The position numbers and the translations under genes are program-made. Below, one piece after another: positions 1 through 11,761 of a stretch of DNA of 64,000 nucleotides. The DNA is from Tricholomella constricta (lineage: Eukaryota; Basidiomycota; Agaricomycetes; Agaricales; Lyophyllaceae): contig JAACJP010000061.1 of the NCBI GenBank assembly GCA_013368375.1, positions 62,001 through 126,000 of the forward strand. The letters are read 5' to 3'. The first letter of the stretch is position 1. Every line of letters begins with the position of its first letter. The notes beneath the pieces were generated by a model, which made no database searches, had not been told where the DNA came from, and worked only from the letters and a program-made list of their open reading frames with translations.

Positions 1-117
1 GGCAATTTTCAAAGCAGAATATGTACATTGTGCCATCTCTGGCTGGGGAGAGGGGGTGAAGAGTTAGCAAAGCGAGGTATCAATGACAGGAAAGCATTAC
101 ATGGTCATAACAAGGCG

Positions 118-1765
118 TTAGCGGACCTTCCTACTCTCTTTAATAACCCCGTCACCCGGTTCTACGCTCGCCAGTATTGCTTTCGGCGAGCCCGCCGTGA
201 GCGCCACGTCGTCTGTATTCCATCCGGCGCCATGCAGCAGTGTGACGAATCCCGAAAAGGCCTGGGCAGAATCTTGAAGCGTCGTACGGATCTGCGACAG
301 AGCGCCGTCTTCCATTTCATCAAGTACAGTATCGGTCCATGGATTGGATGTCGCCGCTCTACAGGCATCCGCCGCATGGCACCATGCCTTAAGCAGATCG
401 TCGTTGCTATAGCCTTCCTTGAGCAATATGTGGAGGTGCAAAGGGGCACTGCGGACATGCTGGCCATCATGGCCACTGTGTGCGTATAGACATTGATGAT
501 CATACCACAACAGGTACCGCTCCTGTTGGAAAATTTCCAACAAGCGAACAGGAAAACGATCGTGGAAGACATCGGAAAAAGAGGACCCAATAGTGCAACG
601 TCCCATTATGGAACCGCTGTCGCCACGGAAAACATCGGGTTGTCCGAGAACCTTCTCAATCCTTGACACTTGAGCAGGCGATGGTACCTTGGAACCGCCT
701 GACGATCGATATATGCGCCAAGCTATCCCCGCCCGTTGTCGATTCAGGGAGCGCAGTTGTAAACCACGTACTCCAAGATAATTGATAATCAGGTGCAGAG
801 CGACCAGAAGGAATAATGCGCCATATGTGAGACTCGGTGTCGATAGATGCGGTACGATGAGCGTGCCAAGCTAACAATCATTATCGCGCCTTAATACAGC
901 TGTCACATGCACTGTTAACAAAAAGTTCTCACCAACATGCCGAGCAGAGCAAGAACAGTCTCTTTACTCGAATCTTTGGCGTTGAGATCGCCGACATCAC
1001 CGTTCCCGTTTACCGGCGTTGCGAAATGTAGAGTGATGGCGGCTTTCGAGCCTCCCGCGGCGATGCCACATAGGGCCCTGAATGAAGCACTTATACACAA
1101 TGCGCTGACGCGAAGGCCCGGTATATGTAGAGGAAAGGACGGCGAGGTTAACAGGGGGGACAGGGTATCTAGAATGACCGCAGCATCATTGAGGACATCT
1201 GCAAGGAAGCGATAGGTCTTGGCCTCTGGGACGAGCGAGGAGCCAAACAAGTAGGCACCGAATATCGCTGAAGAGATATCATCAGGCATCAATGATCAGG
1301 CGGCTGAAACCTACAGTAAAAAAGAGTGCGACTGACTTGTCAAGCGACCGAAAACATCCTGGACGACAGTAAGGAGTAAGGCATGCGTGGCCGTAGCCGA
1401 TGGATCTCCAACACCGAATCCTGGCGGCAAATTCAACAGACGTGATACGACTTACTGTGCCGAAAAATACCTTCGAGAACGGCTCTGGACGATAAAAGGC
1501 TGGCCAACGAATTACAAAAGGCTTGGAGAGCATTAAGAACCTGGTAGCTGATTTCATCGTTCGCGGTCGTCATTTTATATATTCATTAGGAAAACCATAC
1601 TGAAGATAATCTGACCACAAGAGATTTTGAGTATGCGGAAGCAACAGGTTCAATAGAAGAACAGGTACCTGGTGACACGCTGTGCGGATAACCCGATGGA
1701 AGGAAAACCTTGGTAAGAAAATTCATTACATGGTATTGACCAGTATTCCGGGTCAAATCAGTCAT
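118..1765 (-). CDS. RUS/DUF647 (root UVB sensitive) family protein
   Basis: Six exons give an intact frame of 452 codons including stop: 1765-1669, 1610-1601, 1547-1471, 1420-1337, 1267-933 and 870-118. Conserved RUS blocks appear in order: FLPSGYPHSVSP near residue 20, then SRAVLEGFGVGDPSATATHA, LADVLNDAA, CGIAAGGSKAAITLHFA, DLNAKDSSKETV and, later, NRQRAGIAWRIY and DLLKAWCHAA. All introns are GT-AG, 34-62 nt. The second exon is only 10 nt, yet it is needed to keep the frame and supplies the conserved DYL. The family is known from plant root UV-B signalling and vitamin B6 homeostasis and from conserved eukaryotic paralogues; the fungal role is not known, so only the family is called. Length is normal for fungal members. 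The start is the ATG at 1765; a further upstream exon is not excluded. The stop is at 118-120. Confidence 0.88.
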
Positions 1766-3269
1766 GATTCTAATCTGTGGCAGAAATCTCAGACCATATA
1801 TAACGTGTAGCTTCGCCGCGTTTGAAAAGACACACCTTATTATTGGCTACGGATGTTCTGCGTTGATGCCCGGCATCATCTTTTTCGATAACAATGTAAT
1901 CGGAGCCCATTTGTTGATAGACAAGGAAGCAGCCTTGAACAGAAGACTATGATAGCCCTGGGAGTTCGATGAATCCAAGGAGAAAGTCTAGGCAATAGTA
2001 GAGCGTGAAATGTCAGAACTTATAGGCGCTTTAACCACCAGTCCAGTATTCCAATGAAGACAGCGGCAGTCTGTGATTTCAAGGAGGATATATCCCAGAA
2101 ATAAGAGGACAGAACTACAAAGCGCCAGACAAAGTTGAAAGCACCAGACAGCTGGTGACTGGTTGGCACAACACCATCTGAACTTCAAGTTGAATGGCGC
2201 TGATAAACATACACAAATACCATTGTTCTCTTCCCGGGCCTTCCGTGCCCAATCAGTCCGACCTACTACCCTTTCTCCCTACTTTCAGAATATCGGTGAT
2301 CTCTGTCGCGAGGATAGCTCGTCGCGCCTGAAACCTGGACATCTCATCGCTATGTACCTACGAACATGTGGTGCCATCTTGCCACTGGCGTTCGAGTCAC
2401 TTCCCACAGTAAACGCCAGCTGAACTTGTTGCTGCAACCATCACTATGTCCTGACTGATTATTCGCTTCGAGCATACCACTTCTTCAATGCAACTCCGAA
2501 CTCCCTCACGAACTCTTTCAAGTCATCCCAAGCTGGACTAAGCAGTGAGATGAAGTACAACTATCGGCGACCTCAACAGCTAGAATGAAGTCAACAACGA
2601 ACTCTACCTACGTTTCAAAGCAAGCTTCTCCTGTCCTTACGGCGCTGGCATGCTTGGCACATCTAATGACTGGGAGTGTAATTGAATTAGAACGAGAGAT
2701 CTACCAAGACCTACCTGATCTTAATGCTAACTTGTAAGCCCCTTCCATCATGTATGTTCTCAATGAATGAGCTAATAAATGACTTCAAAGTAAGGCGGTG
2801 GAGAGAGCCACGAACTCTAAAGTGTTCAACCTCTTAGCAATCGACTGGGGGAAAGGTATGCTGTCGGAGGCCCGATCCTTATGAGGACGGGAATGCGTAC
2901 AAGATTTTAAAAACAGGGCTAACCCAAACGAAGAACACAAATGGCTGGTCGGGAGCGAGGTAAGTTCCTTATAAGGGCGTTTTATAGGGGTGATCGTTGC
3001 TTGACCATGGCTAGAAGGCTCGTCGTTGTCAGTGACAAAGGACGGCAGAGGTGAGGTTGCACTGACAACGACGGCAGAGGTGAGGTTGTGGGGGCCGCTG
3101 ATCGACGATGAGCCACGCGCAATGGCGGGGCCAAGGACGAGGTGAATGGGGGCTGGAGCGCTCACTGCCCGCGATTGCACAGGGACTCGGCGTTTCGACG
3201 CCTACGACTCTAATAGATCAAAGCCAAAGACACTTCGAACATTCACCTCTAGATAACGAAATTAATGAT
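1766..3269. other. Intergenic stretch, no gene recognised
   Basis: No ORF here carries a recognisable motif and splice signals do not chain into a gene. An 18-bp direct repeat (ACGGCAGAGGTGAGGTTG) occurs twice around 3040-3090. Short ORFs on both strands look like chance. Confidence 0.5.
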
Positions 3270-3750
3270 GCACCCTCCAAGGAAATTCACAAGCAACTCA
3301 GAGTCCGTCGCGATGGCCTAATCTAGGCGCGTTTGCCTATCCCCCGGCTGTATACGCCTAGTAACTTCAATTGCCGTGCCCGCCAGCTCTCTGAGCCCCT
3401 CGACGGCCGCAAGCAGCCCCGCGCGTTAACTCATCCTCGTCGGGTGCGTATCATCCTCAAAACCATCGCCAGGCGCCCACTGGTCCTCATGAAGCCCGAG
3501 GGTACCGAAGGCGACCCCAATGCCAGCGGTAGCGTAGTTGCTGCTCGCTCACGAGACATGCGCCATCAGTGTATATGATACGATAGTGGTGGCTGAAGGA
3601 GTTGGCCCAATTGCGATGGGCGCAGCAGAGGAGAAAGAAACGGCCGCAGCCAGCGAGGGGCGGGCTGAGCTCTTAAGCGGTGGACTTTTCGTGGAGATAT
3701 AAAAATCCTGTTAGGCGGCGAGAGAACATGCCTGGACAAGGGATATCGTC
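3270..3750 (-). pseudogene. Decayed second copy of the neighbouring RNase H gene
   Basis: This stretch aligns base by base, with many substitutions and small indels, to 4570-5060 of the RNase H gene downstream, in the same orientation. Matching landmarks include the CAGAGTC(C/T)GT(C/T)GCGATG segment near 3300 and 4585, the CCCACTGGTC segment near 3478 and 4775, the GATACGATA(G/A)TGGTGGC segment near 3580 and 4880, and the AGGCGGCGAGAGA / AGGCGACGAGAGA segment near 3713 and 5010. The frame is broken by stops and indels throughout, so it is a relic of a tandem duplication rather than a gene. Confidence 0.7.
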
Positions 3751-4251
3751 GTCCTCAGCTATCAAGCTTATGATTGATCAATGACAATGTTTATGGAGTT
3801 GATGGTAACCTTGGATGATGAACGGTCGAAGACGAACCAGGCGCACTCGCAATACTTGAAAGGCTTCGCAAGGTTCGAACAGACTTAGGGTGCTTGAAAG
3901 CCAAACTTGGAATAAAACGGCTTCTATTAGGCTTTGTAGGTTGTCGCAGCTTCAAAGGGGCCGGGATACTCACTATGAAGATTGCTAGGATATATCCTTT
4001 ATTTTCAAGTCTGTCCGTCAGTATATTCCTTGATCGTTTGCTCCAACGAAATCACAAATTCTACGGATGATTTTCATCGTAGATATATATAACCATGACT
4101 GTTGGCAGTACTGTACTGGGTATCAAGAAATTAGAAAGTGGCGTAAGAAGTTCCCTCTTCGACGGCCCACTCCTTGCGCGTACAAAGTTTACTGTCCTGC
4201 GATACGGGCTTTCTCTTTGCAAGCAGGTCCTCATCCCGAGTAATCAATATC
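3751..4251. other. Intergenic stretch, nothing recognised
   Basis: Mixed-composition sequence between the RNase H relic and the 3' end of the RNase H gene. A short ORF at 3791-3973 (-) is serine/proline rich and shows no motif. Confidence 0.4.
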
Positions 4252-5153
4252 CTAGAGCGTGACCGTGTATGCACCTAGTGCGTATGCGACCTGTGGGACT
4301 AAATCCTTTGCCGCCTGCTTCGCCAGCGAATCCGCAAGCTGGTTGAATTCGCGCCTGATGTGCCAAAAACCAACGTTGATACCATCCTGCTCTACAAGGC
4401 TGATGGCTGAATCAAGCCTCTGAAAAAGATCGAGGTTCCCCGGAACCTGGCCTTTGGATGTTCTCCACCCACGCGCCTGAAAAGACAAAGAAACTACACC
4501 GTCAACAGTCGTCCACCAGGGGAGAATAATTATGCGTACTCTCAAGCAGGGAACCACTCAGTGATACCTTTCACGACGTATTCAGAGTCTGTTGCGATGA
4601 CCCACTCTGAGCGCGCTTTGGGGTCTTCAGGCTGGGAATGCCTATACCGATCTCCCTCTGTCGACGATTCTGCCAACTCCAGCTTTTTAAGTCCTTCGAT
4701 GGCTGCAAGGAGCTCTGTGCGTTGACTCGTCCTCTTCGGATGGTTAGGGTCCATAGAATCTTGGACAGGGATTGCCCACTGGTCATTGTAGAGCTCGAGC
4801 TTGCCGAGAGCGACGCCGATACCGGCAGTGGCGTCATCTCTGCCGTTGCCGAGACACGCGCCGTCGATGAATGCGATACGATAATGGTGGCAGATGCGCC
4901 CAATCGTCTTGCGATGATTGCAACAAAGGACAAAGAAACGGCCACAACTTTCACAGTTAGGGGCGAGCTCGTCGGTGGTAAAATTGCCTTGGAGATATGT
5001 GCAGAATATTAGGCGACGAGAGACAATACCCTGGGGACGGGACTCGTCTTGGGCGATTCTCTCGAAGGTGGTCGAGCTCATTGTTGGTCTGTTAGTGGGC
5101 AAAATTCGTGAGGAAACTGTGTCGAGATAGGTGGCAGAAGATGAACCTAGCAC
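4252..5153 (-). CDS. RNase H domain protein, apparently frameshifted at an exon end
   Basis: RNase H removes the RNA strand of RNA:DNA hybrids using a D-E-D-D metal site. Exon 1 (5153 or 5081 down to about 4547) has a Cys-rich lead (CESCGRFFVLCC), then AFIDGACLGNG (first Asp), TSQRTELLAAIE (Glu) and VIATDSEYVVKG (second Asp). Exon 2 (about 4480-4252) has WRTSKGQVPGNLDLFQRLD and FNQLADSLAKQAA (last Asp). The intron (GTACGC...TTTTCAG) is clear, but the end of exon 1 reads CCT GCT TGA, where relatives have a Trp codon followed by Arg. One missing G explains both the stop and the phase mismatch with exon 2. Either the gene is freshly broken or the assembly has a 1-nt error here. All four catalytic residues are otherwise present. 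The start at 5081 (MSSTTFERI) or 5153 is undecided. Confidence 0.65.
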
Positions 5154-5489
5154 TGTGGTAACTTGAAGGTTTCTAAATGGTTTCCTAAGCTTTGAAGAGA
5201 TGGTATGGGAATGCTTGAGAGAAAAAGGAACGTGTAGGGCTGGACCAAGCCCCGAGTTTTTTTTTCTCTTTGTCCGCTCGATCGTCGTTTGTAATTACGT
5301 CCTTGTATAATCAAGTCTCAATAAAGTAATACACCTGACTATTAAGAGGAAAGAAATATACTACGGGAGATCTGTATAGATACAGTGAGTACGAGAGGTA
5401 AATAAATGCGATCCGTGTCTACAGGGAGGAGATAGATGTCCTAAGCGAGAAACTACAATACAGAGGCAGTCCGTTCACGGCCAGGTCCC
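5154..5489. other. Intergenic stretch, likely UTR sequence
   Basis: AT-rich with a T9 run near 5258; it would hold the 5' region of the RNase H gene and the 3' UTR of the cysteine-rich receptor-like gene. No gene seen. Confidence 0.4.
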
Positions 5490-8326
5490 TCATTTCCAGA
5501 ATGGGTTCTTACTATTACTACCTCCAGGTTCATCAGAACTATACGTGCTTGACGAAAACCGCGACGTCAAATCCTTCTTCCTAAGCGGCTGCCTCGGTTC
5601 CGGAGCCTTCCTCGGCACCCCCGTCATCTGCGAATAGATCGACGGCGCAGACTGCAAGCTCGCCTCTCCAGTCGACCGTCGATCCCCAGGAGCAAGCCTA
5701 TCATTGTGCGTGGTGTATGTGGTGCATTGACGCGATAGACTAGCAGGCGAAGCGGATCGAGAAGGGTGCTGATATTCTCCGATGAGCTTGACCATATCCT
5801 CCTCATGCCTCGCCTCCTCTGCCGCGCGCAGTTTCGTCAGCTTCATCGCCTCGCTCTCACCCGGAACCACCATAGCGGCCTTGCGACTGCGCCTATGCCC
5901 GAACAGCTTCTCGCCGAAACGGATAAGCCGCCAGCGCCAGCCGCTCTTTCGCGTGCGGTTGTATCCTGGCGTGGTCGCGAAAAGAATGGTCCTCTTTGCG
6001 CGCTGCTTGCGGGCGCGCCGACGGAACAGCCAAATGACAACGAGGAAGATGAAAGCGCAACCGAGCGCCATGAGCAGGATCTGCCACCACTCGAGCGTCC
6101 TTTTGGCAGGAGGGGTAGGCGTGTTAATTCCAGTAATAGATGGCAGTGGTGTAGGCGTGCTGGTTCCAGATGGCTCTGGGACGTTGACAAGCTGAGATAG
6201 ACATACTCCTAGGCCGGGAAGGACTGTGGAAGTTTGTTTGCAGTTGGCTGCAACACAGGAACCACCGCGAAGAACTTGAGTGGAACTGGAGCAGGCCAAG
6301 CAGTTGCTGGGGCCAGCACCTGAGCAGCTGGAGCAGCTGGAATCGCATGTCTGACAGGTCGAGGATGTGGTGTCGAAAAATTGTGATTTGCTGCAAGTCG
6401 AAAGGCAGCGCCCATTCGATAGGACCGGGCGGTCGGTTGGACAGCTCGAGCATTGATTGAATGAGCTACCAGAGCAGCTGGCACAGTCGGGATGACAAGT
6501 CAAGCAGGACCCAGATGAGGAGAATGTGCCGGAGGGACAGGTGGCAACGCAGTCCCCACTTGACGCTAGTTGGTTGGATGCGCACGTCAGACAGAATTTC
6601 GAGGTTCCAGCGCAAGTGCTACACGAGGAGTCGCAAGCTGAAAGAAAGTGTGAGCAATGCAGTGGTAAAAGGGCGTAGATATGACATACAGGTACATGTG
6701 AGGTTGTCCTGGGGCGACACGAACGTCCCAGATGGGCAATTGTCGACGCACTTCCCATTTGATAGTACGAAACCAGGTAAACACCCTGTACACTGCGCCA
6801 AATTGACGGTCGAAGCGCCATTGAAATTCGGGATCTTGCAGGATGTACATTTAGCGTCGCAGGCTTTTCATCCCATCATCGTAAGTAAAAACGTAAATGA
6901 ACAGAGTCAATGATACGCACCATCACACTCCTTCTTATTATTATCAGCGATCAATTTGGAACCTTCGCAGATACCGTCTGAATTTGCAGCAATGCAGGCT
7001 CCGTTGAATGAGAATCGTCCAGACGCACAAATAATGCAGTCATTGGAAGTGCCCCCGGTACATGTTTCACAGGTTGGGGAACATGGCGTACAGGTCGAAC
7101 CGCTGCTAAAGCTGCCATCGGGGCAAATCGTTCCTGCGGATGTTATGGATTGCGGCGGATTACATTTCGTACGATCACTCGGATTCTGTGTGAACCCTGA
7201 CTTGCAGACAGTGCAAACTCCGGTCCCATCAGCGCATTGTGAGCAGCCAAGCTGGCAGACTATGCAAAAAAATTATAATTGCTTCATTTGAAGAAGTCTA
7301 GCTTACATACCTTTACAATCCCCGGTTGACGTCAGGAAGAATCCAGCGGCGCATTTTGCGCAGGCCGTTCCGTCATCGGCGGTGGTATAACCTGCGTTAC
7401 AGTCACATTGCCCATTGGCGCCGCAAACACCATTCAGACAGTTGCAAGTCGATGGAGCGTTGATCACAATAAGTTTCAAGCATCGACCGCTCCCCGTTAT
7501 GCCCTCATCGCATGAGCTACACCCAGTGGGACATGATTTACAGTCCGGTCCAAAGAAGCCACTGGCGCACGACTCGCAGGACGAACCAGTAAACCCTGTG
7601 GCACATTGACATGTGCCAGACGCCGAACAGGTACCAGAGCCAGCACATGGAGGAGAGCACGCCATTGACTGGATATCGACCAAGGAGAGTGAACTGGAAC
7701 TAGCCAAAGGAAGCTCTCTAACGTCAGGCACGGAGTCCCATATGATAACGCGCTTGTTCGACGGCCCAGAAGTAGTGGCTATCCAAACATCAGAAGAAAG
7801 GCTGAGCGACCGAGCCGTTAACGGCGTCGATGAGTTCACAGCGGGGGTGTCTGGCAGCGACAAGAAGCCCGCCTGTCCAGAATACAGAGCATCTGCGTAT
7901 ACTGCGATTCCTGATTGGAGTGCAAGATTGAGAGGGAGGGGTGATAGAGTACCGCCGAAGCCTGGAGATGGAGAGAGCGATGCGGATGATGATGTGAGCA
8001 GGTTGTGAAGAAGTTGGGGGTTTGTATCAGAGGCGTATTGGCCTGGTAAGAGATGTATGTCGGTGGCAGCACCGGGTGCAGATATCACAGCACCGACTAT
8101 TGGCGTTTTTATTAGATGACGTTCAGAATTTATGGCAGTATCAACGCACTTGTCGTGTTGGAGTAACCCTGCAAGCATTGCCCAGGAATGCAAACAACAG
8201 TTGGAGAATTCTGAGCGACTGCAGAAAGATACACGTCCGATTAATCATCTAAATCATGCAACATAGACTTGACTTACGTGTCGTGACAGGTAAAAATATC
8301 AAGGTAGCAAGAATAGTCGCGATCAT
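5490..8326 (-). CDS. Cysteine-rich type I membrane protein (growth-factor-receptor-like domains)
   Basis: Six exons (8326-8278, 8218-8150, 8096-7311, 7259-6921, 6863-6690, 6637-5490) join to 855 codons including stop. The N-terminus MIATILATLIFLPVTTLAQ is a signal peptide. A 200-residue Ser/Pro-rich N-terminal region ends in the Trp-containing IIWDSVPDVRELPLA. Then come EGF/laminin-like and furin-like repeats: CSASGTCQCATGFTGSSC, CNCLNGVCGANGQCDC, and repeated CxxCxxxCxxC modules such as CDSSCSTCAGTSKFCLTC and CPSGTFSSSGSC. After a Pro/Thr linker, WWQILLMALGCAFIFLVVIW is a single membrane span followed by RRRARKQRAKR. The cytoplasmic tail (about 200 residues) has charged segments and a Ser-rich end. 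Such proteins are commonly annotated in Agaricomycetes as growth factor receptor domain proteins; no ligand or pathway is known. Introns are 46-61 nt, GT-AG. Confidence 0.88.
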
Positions 8327-9001
8327 CGCGAGGAGGAAAAATCGTTAGAACGAACAGAGGGCGTGAAGGTCGTGGTTAGAGACGAAGAGATGATAAAGGC
8401 TGCCCAAGGGCGCAGCCACACAAAACGGCGACGGAACAATGGCGTTGTCTCCATTCGTCGTTGCCTTTTGTCAACCTTTTGTTCTCGACATGGGTGACGA
8501 CAATGAGCATGTCATGTGATCGTGTTGCAATCTGTTTGGCTTCCTTGTTTGTTTACCGGGGTCCGGCGATCTACGTTGACTTGTCACTGAATTTGGATTC
8601 CGAGTCACTCATTACCTAGGCTCAACTAAGCCACCCACACGTGAACGTGTGAGGGGCTTATACTAAGGTAGGGCTTAGCTAATGGCAATGTAAAGTCGCA
8701 CTCGTTTGCTCGTCGTAGCCTCAGGATCTTTCTGAAAATATACCATTACCTCTGACAATATGTTTGTATGAACTGCATCTATTGACCTGTATGCTTATCA
8801 CAAGAAAATTTGACGGGACGGGAGTACAGGACCTCGTGCAAAAACCTGGGTCATTTGTAGTCCCTGTTCAAAAAGACTACAAAATAATTGTAGTCTCTTC
8901 GGGTTTGAGTTGCCGGGATCGTGATCGATCAGTGTTACTGATGTGACAATCAACACTGCAAATACCCTTTCGGTAAGCGCTGATTATCTGGACTTTCTAC
9001 C
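8327..9001. other. Intergenic region between divergent genes
   Basis: This lies between the start of the receptor-like gene (-) and the DUF6589 gene (+), so it should hold both promoters. A perfect palindrome CACACGTGAACGTGTG sits near 8637-8652 and contains a CACGTG E-box. No ORF with a motif is present. Confidence 0.45.
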
Positions 9002-11752
9002 ATGGCGCGTCGCAAGGAATCGACACCAGGTAACAAGTTATCACAGTCAGTTGATGCGATTAAACGCAGCGGATTTTGCTCAACAAACCACTTCATCGAA
9101 ACCTACTACAACTCAGAACTTGCCGTTCAGAGTTTGCGATTCCAAGATGGCAAATCCTATGCTCCGGCCCAGCTCATGGACGCATGGACTTCTAAAGTAC
9201 CCTCTGGCTCTCAAGACCAGCTCAACCTCGCAATAACTCAAAAGGCAGCAGAAATTATGGTCAAAGAGTCTACCACAGCATACCATGACAACACTCTGCG
9301 ACTCTCTTGTTCCAAGCTCGATATACCTTATCTCACAGCAAATTTCGGGATCAAGAACATCCAACAAACATACATCACTCTTCTCCCATGCCTTACTTTC
9401 CTACTACATGCTCTTCTTACAGCAGAAAATGACTATGAGCGCTGGAATAATAGCGAGAAAATTGGAAAGGAGGAGATGGCAGCTAAGGTATGAGGTCATG
9501 CTTGATGACTGTAGCTTTCAAAACTCAGCAATGTGAGACAGATTGTAGTTGTCATTATCAGCATGTTGCTTTTCTTCCGAAATCGAGCCACAAATGCCTT
9601 TCAGCTTGTCATGGGCATCTTCCTGAGCAGTTCTGGTGCAAGCCGCCGGATAATTGATACTTTCAACCATATGGGACTCTCAGTCAGCTACCAGTGAGTA
9701 ATTTGACCAGTGCACTTCATATTTAATGCTGACCAAAAATAGGACAGTTCAAAGCACATTGACTACACTATCGGAGGACGCAACGTTACAAGCAAGAAAT
9801 TTTGTGACATCATCTGGCCGTCTTTGGAGTGTCGTCTACGACAATATCAATTTTACGTTACGAACAGCCTCACAACGCATTGATTCGGCTACTCAACAAC
9901 TCAATGCAACTACTCTAGCTGTATTCTCGCTGCCCGCATCCTTCACTCGAGATGCATATGCATCTGCTCTTTCTATCTTGGAACGTCGCAAACTCGCTGG
10001 TGCACGCCGTAAACTTACGCTAGAAGCCCTCCTCCCAACTGAAGCTAAGCAAGCTCACATTACTGCTGCATTCAAACACATTATTCGGACAATCTTACTC
10101 CAGTATACTCCAGGGCATCTTCGCAGGCGGAGAAAATCGAAAGCTTTGCGCAAGCATACAGCTTCCCTAAAGCCTCGGATCCGCCGACTTGGCCATGAAA
10201 AAACCGAGTTTTTCCCGCTCCCCGCTCTAAACGAAGAAGAGGCATCAGTTCCTGGTACAATTCGGGTTGTAGAGAAGATATTTACAACTCTCCTGGGCCT
10301 CGCAACAGAACTAATCGAGGTGGAACTCCGGCTCTTGGTGGGCGATTGGTTAACAATTCAAAATCTTCGTCTCATGAGGGAAGAGCGTCAAGACGAGTTC
10401 TCTGGCTTCCTTCGATTTGACTGGGTTCAGGAAGTTGCAATGCCGTTTCATTTTCAACTGAACGCCATGTATTGCCTTTTCCGCACCCACCTCGGCCTTG
10501 CTAGTCACGAAAATCCCAGCTCCTTGGAGCACCATCGAAATATTCTGCGGCGCTCAAAGCTTGATCTCAAAAAGCCAGAGTACAACAAGGCCAAGGAGCT
10601 CGTTAACCATTCACTGATTGCACGGATCCTCGATTGTACTAGGTATGAATCCATATTATGGCTGATTGATCTGATCGCTGACCTGCTATTTCATAGACTT
10701 ACACTCAAGAAGGACTCAGTAGACGATCTGAAAGACTGGCTACCCAATTGCGAAGAGTTCGACGACGTAGTTGGGAAGATTGTTGCCAAATATGCCACGA
10801 CTGCTGCTGCTCATGACGCCATTGATCTTGGTGACGAAGTCCTTGCACACTCCATTTTGTTCATCCGAGATGCACTATTCTTTTGGGAATTCTGTGACGC
10901 AATTCGCGATGCGGATGTTGGTCGGATGTGGGCTGTATATGACTTCTGGGTCTTCATGTTCCGGGGAGCGGGCTGCCACAACTATGGCAATGAGATTCTT
11001 GAAATGAAGGCACAGTTCGAATACGAGTTCCCTCCATTATTACGGGAGCTTGTTGAACGAACATGGCTTGTTAACAGATGGGGAAAGAAAGGACGATCTA
11101 TTCCTACGGACCTATATTTGGAACACAACAACGGTTTTACAAAGGTATGTTAACCCGTGTTGCATCCCTTTTCACTTTCTCATTCTCCCATGCAATGCAG
11201 AATATGTTCGCTGCAATGGGGAGTTGTGCATCAATCGAGCATGTTCAGACAAAGTCATCTGCATGTGTTGAGGTTCTCCGAAGCCTTTCTCATGAGATCA
11301 CCTGGTGGTTTGGTGTTCAAGATTTTCATCGGCGCAAGAAAGAAGTCAGCATCGATGCAGACTTGGCTGCATTATGCCTCGATATCTCTATTCACACCGT
11401 TCACACGGGAACAAAAGATCGCCCGATCCTGCGCATATCTGCCACTAAAAAGCCAGGTAACACAAATAAGAAGAAAGCGCACATATTCTGGGATGTTATG
11501 CAGAGCGGGATGGAAATGCTGACAGAAAAAAGCATGTTTGAGCATTGGAAGACACGAACAGGGTCTAGTGCTACTGGAATATATGGGGAGGCAAATGAGG
11601 GTGGTGAGGGTAGTGTCATTGACGGGCTTGAGATTGATTCTGCCTTCTCTAACCCCAAGGGACGACTAGATGTTGACACAGCGATGGATCCTGAGTTTTC
11701 GGAAGCATCCTTCTCGAATGTAGACATCAGTACGGAGACCGGCGATGATTAA
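9002..11752 (+). CDS. DUF6589 domain protein
   Basis: Five exons (9002-9487, 9542-9693, 9743-10642, 10697-11144, 11201-11752) give 846 codons including stop. Family hallmarks are FFRNRATNAFQLVMGIFLSSSGASRRIIDTFNH-type sequence near residue 175, VVYDNINF, GDWLTIQNLRLMREER, FDWVQEVAMPFHFQLNAMY, RTHLG and a C-terminal region with SACVEVLR. DUF6589 is a large, poorly characterised family expanded in mushroom genomes; its multicopy nature suggests a link to mobile DNA, but no catalytic motif is recognised here, so no function is claimed. The 54-nt segment 10643-10696 has GT-AG ends, contains no stop and is a multiple of three, so splicing or retention both keep the frame. The gene converges on the RecQ-like gene with 9 bp between stop codons. 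Confidence 0.82.
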
Positions 11753-11761
11753 TTAGACTTA

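Noticed and set aside
5766..6200. Overlapping + strand ORFs of 137-144 residues
   Set aside because: Antisense shadows of the membrane protein tail; Arg/Leu-rich composition mirrors the real gene.
8637..8652. CACACGTG palindrome as a transposon end
   Set aside because: No partner repeat was found on the other side of the DUF6589/RecQ pair; it is more likely a promoter E-box.
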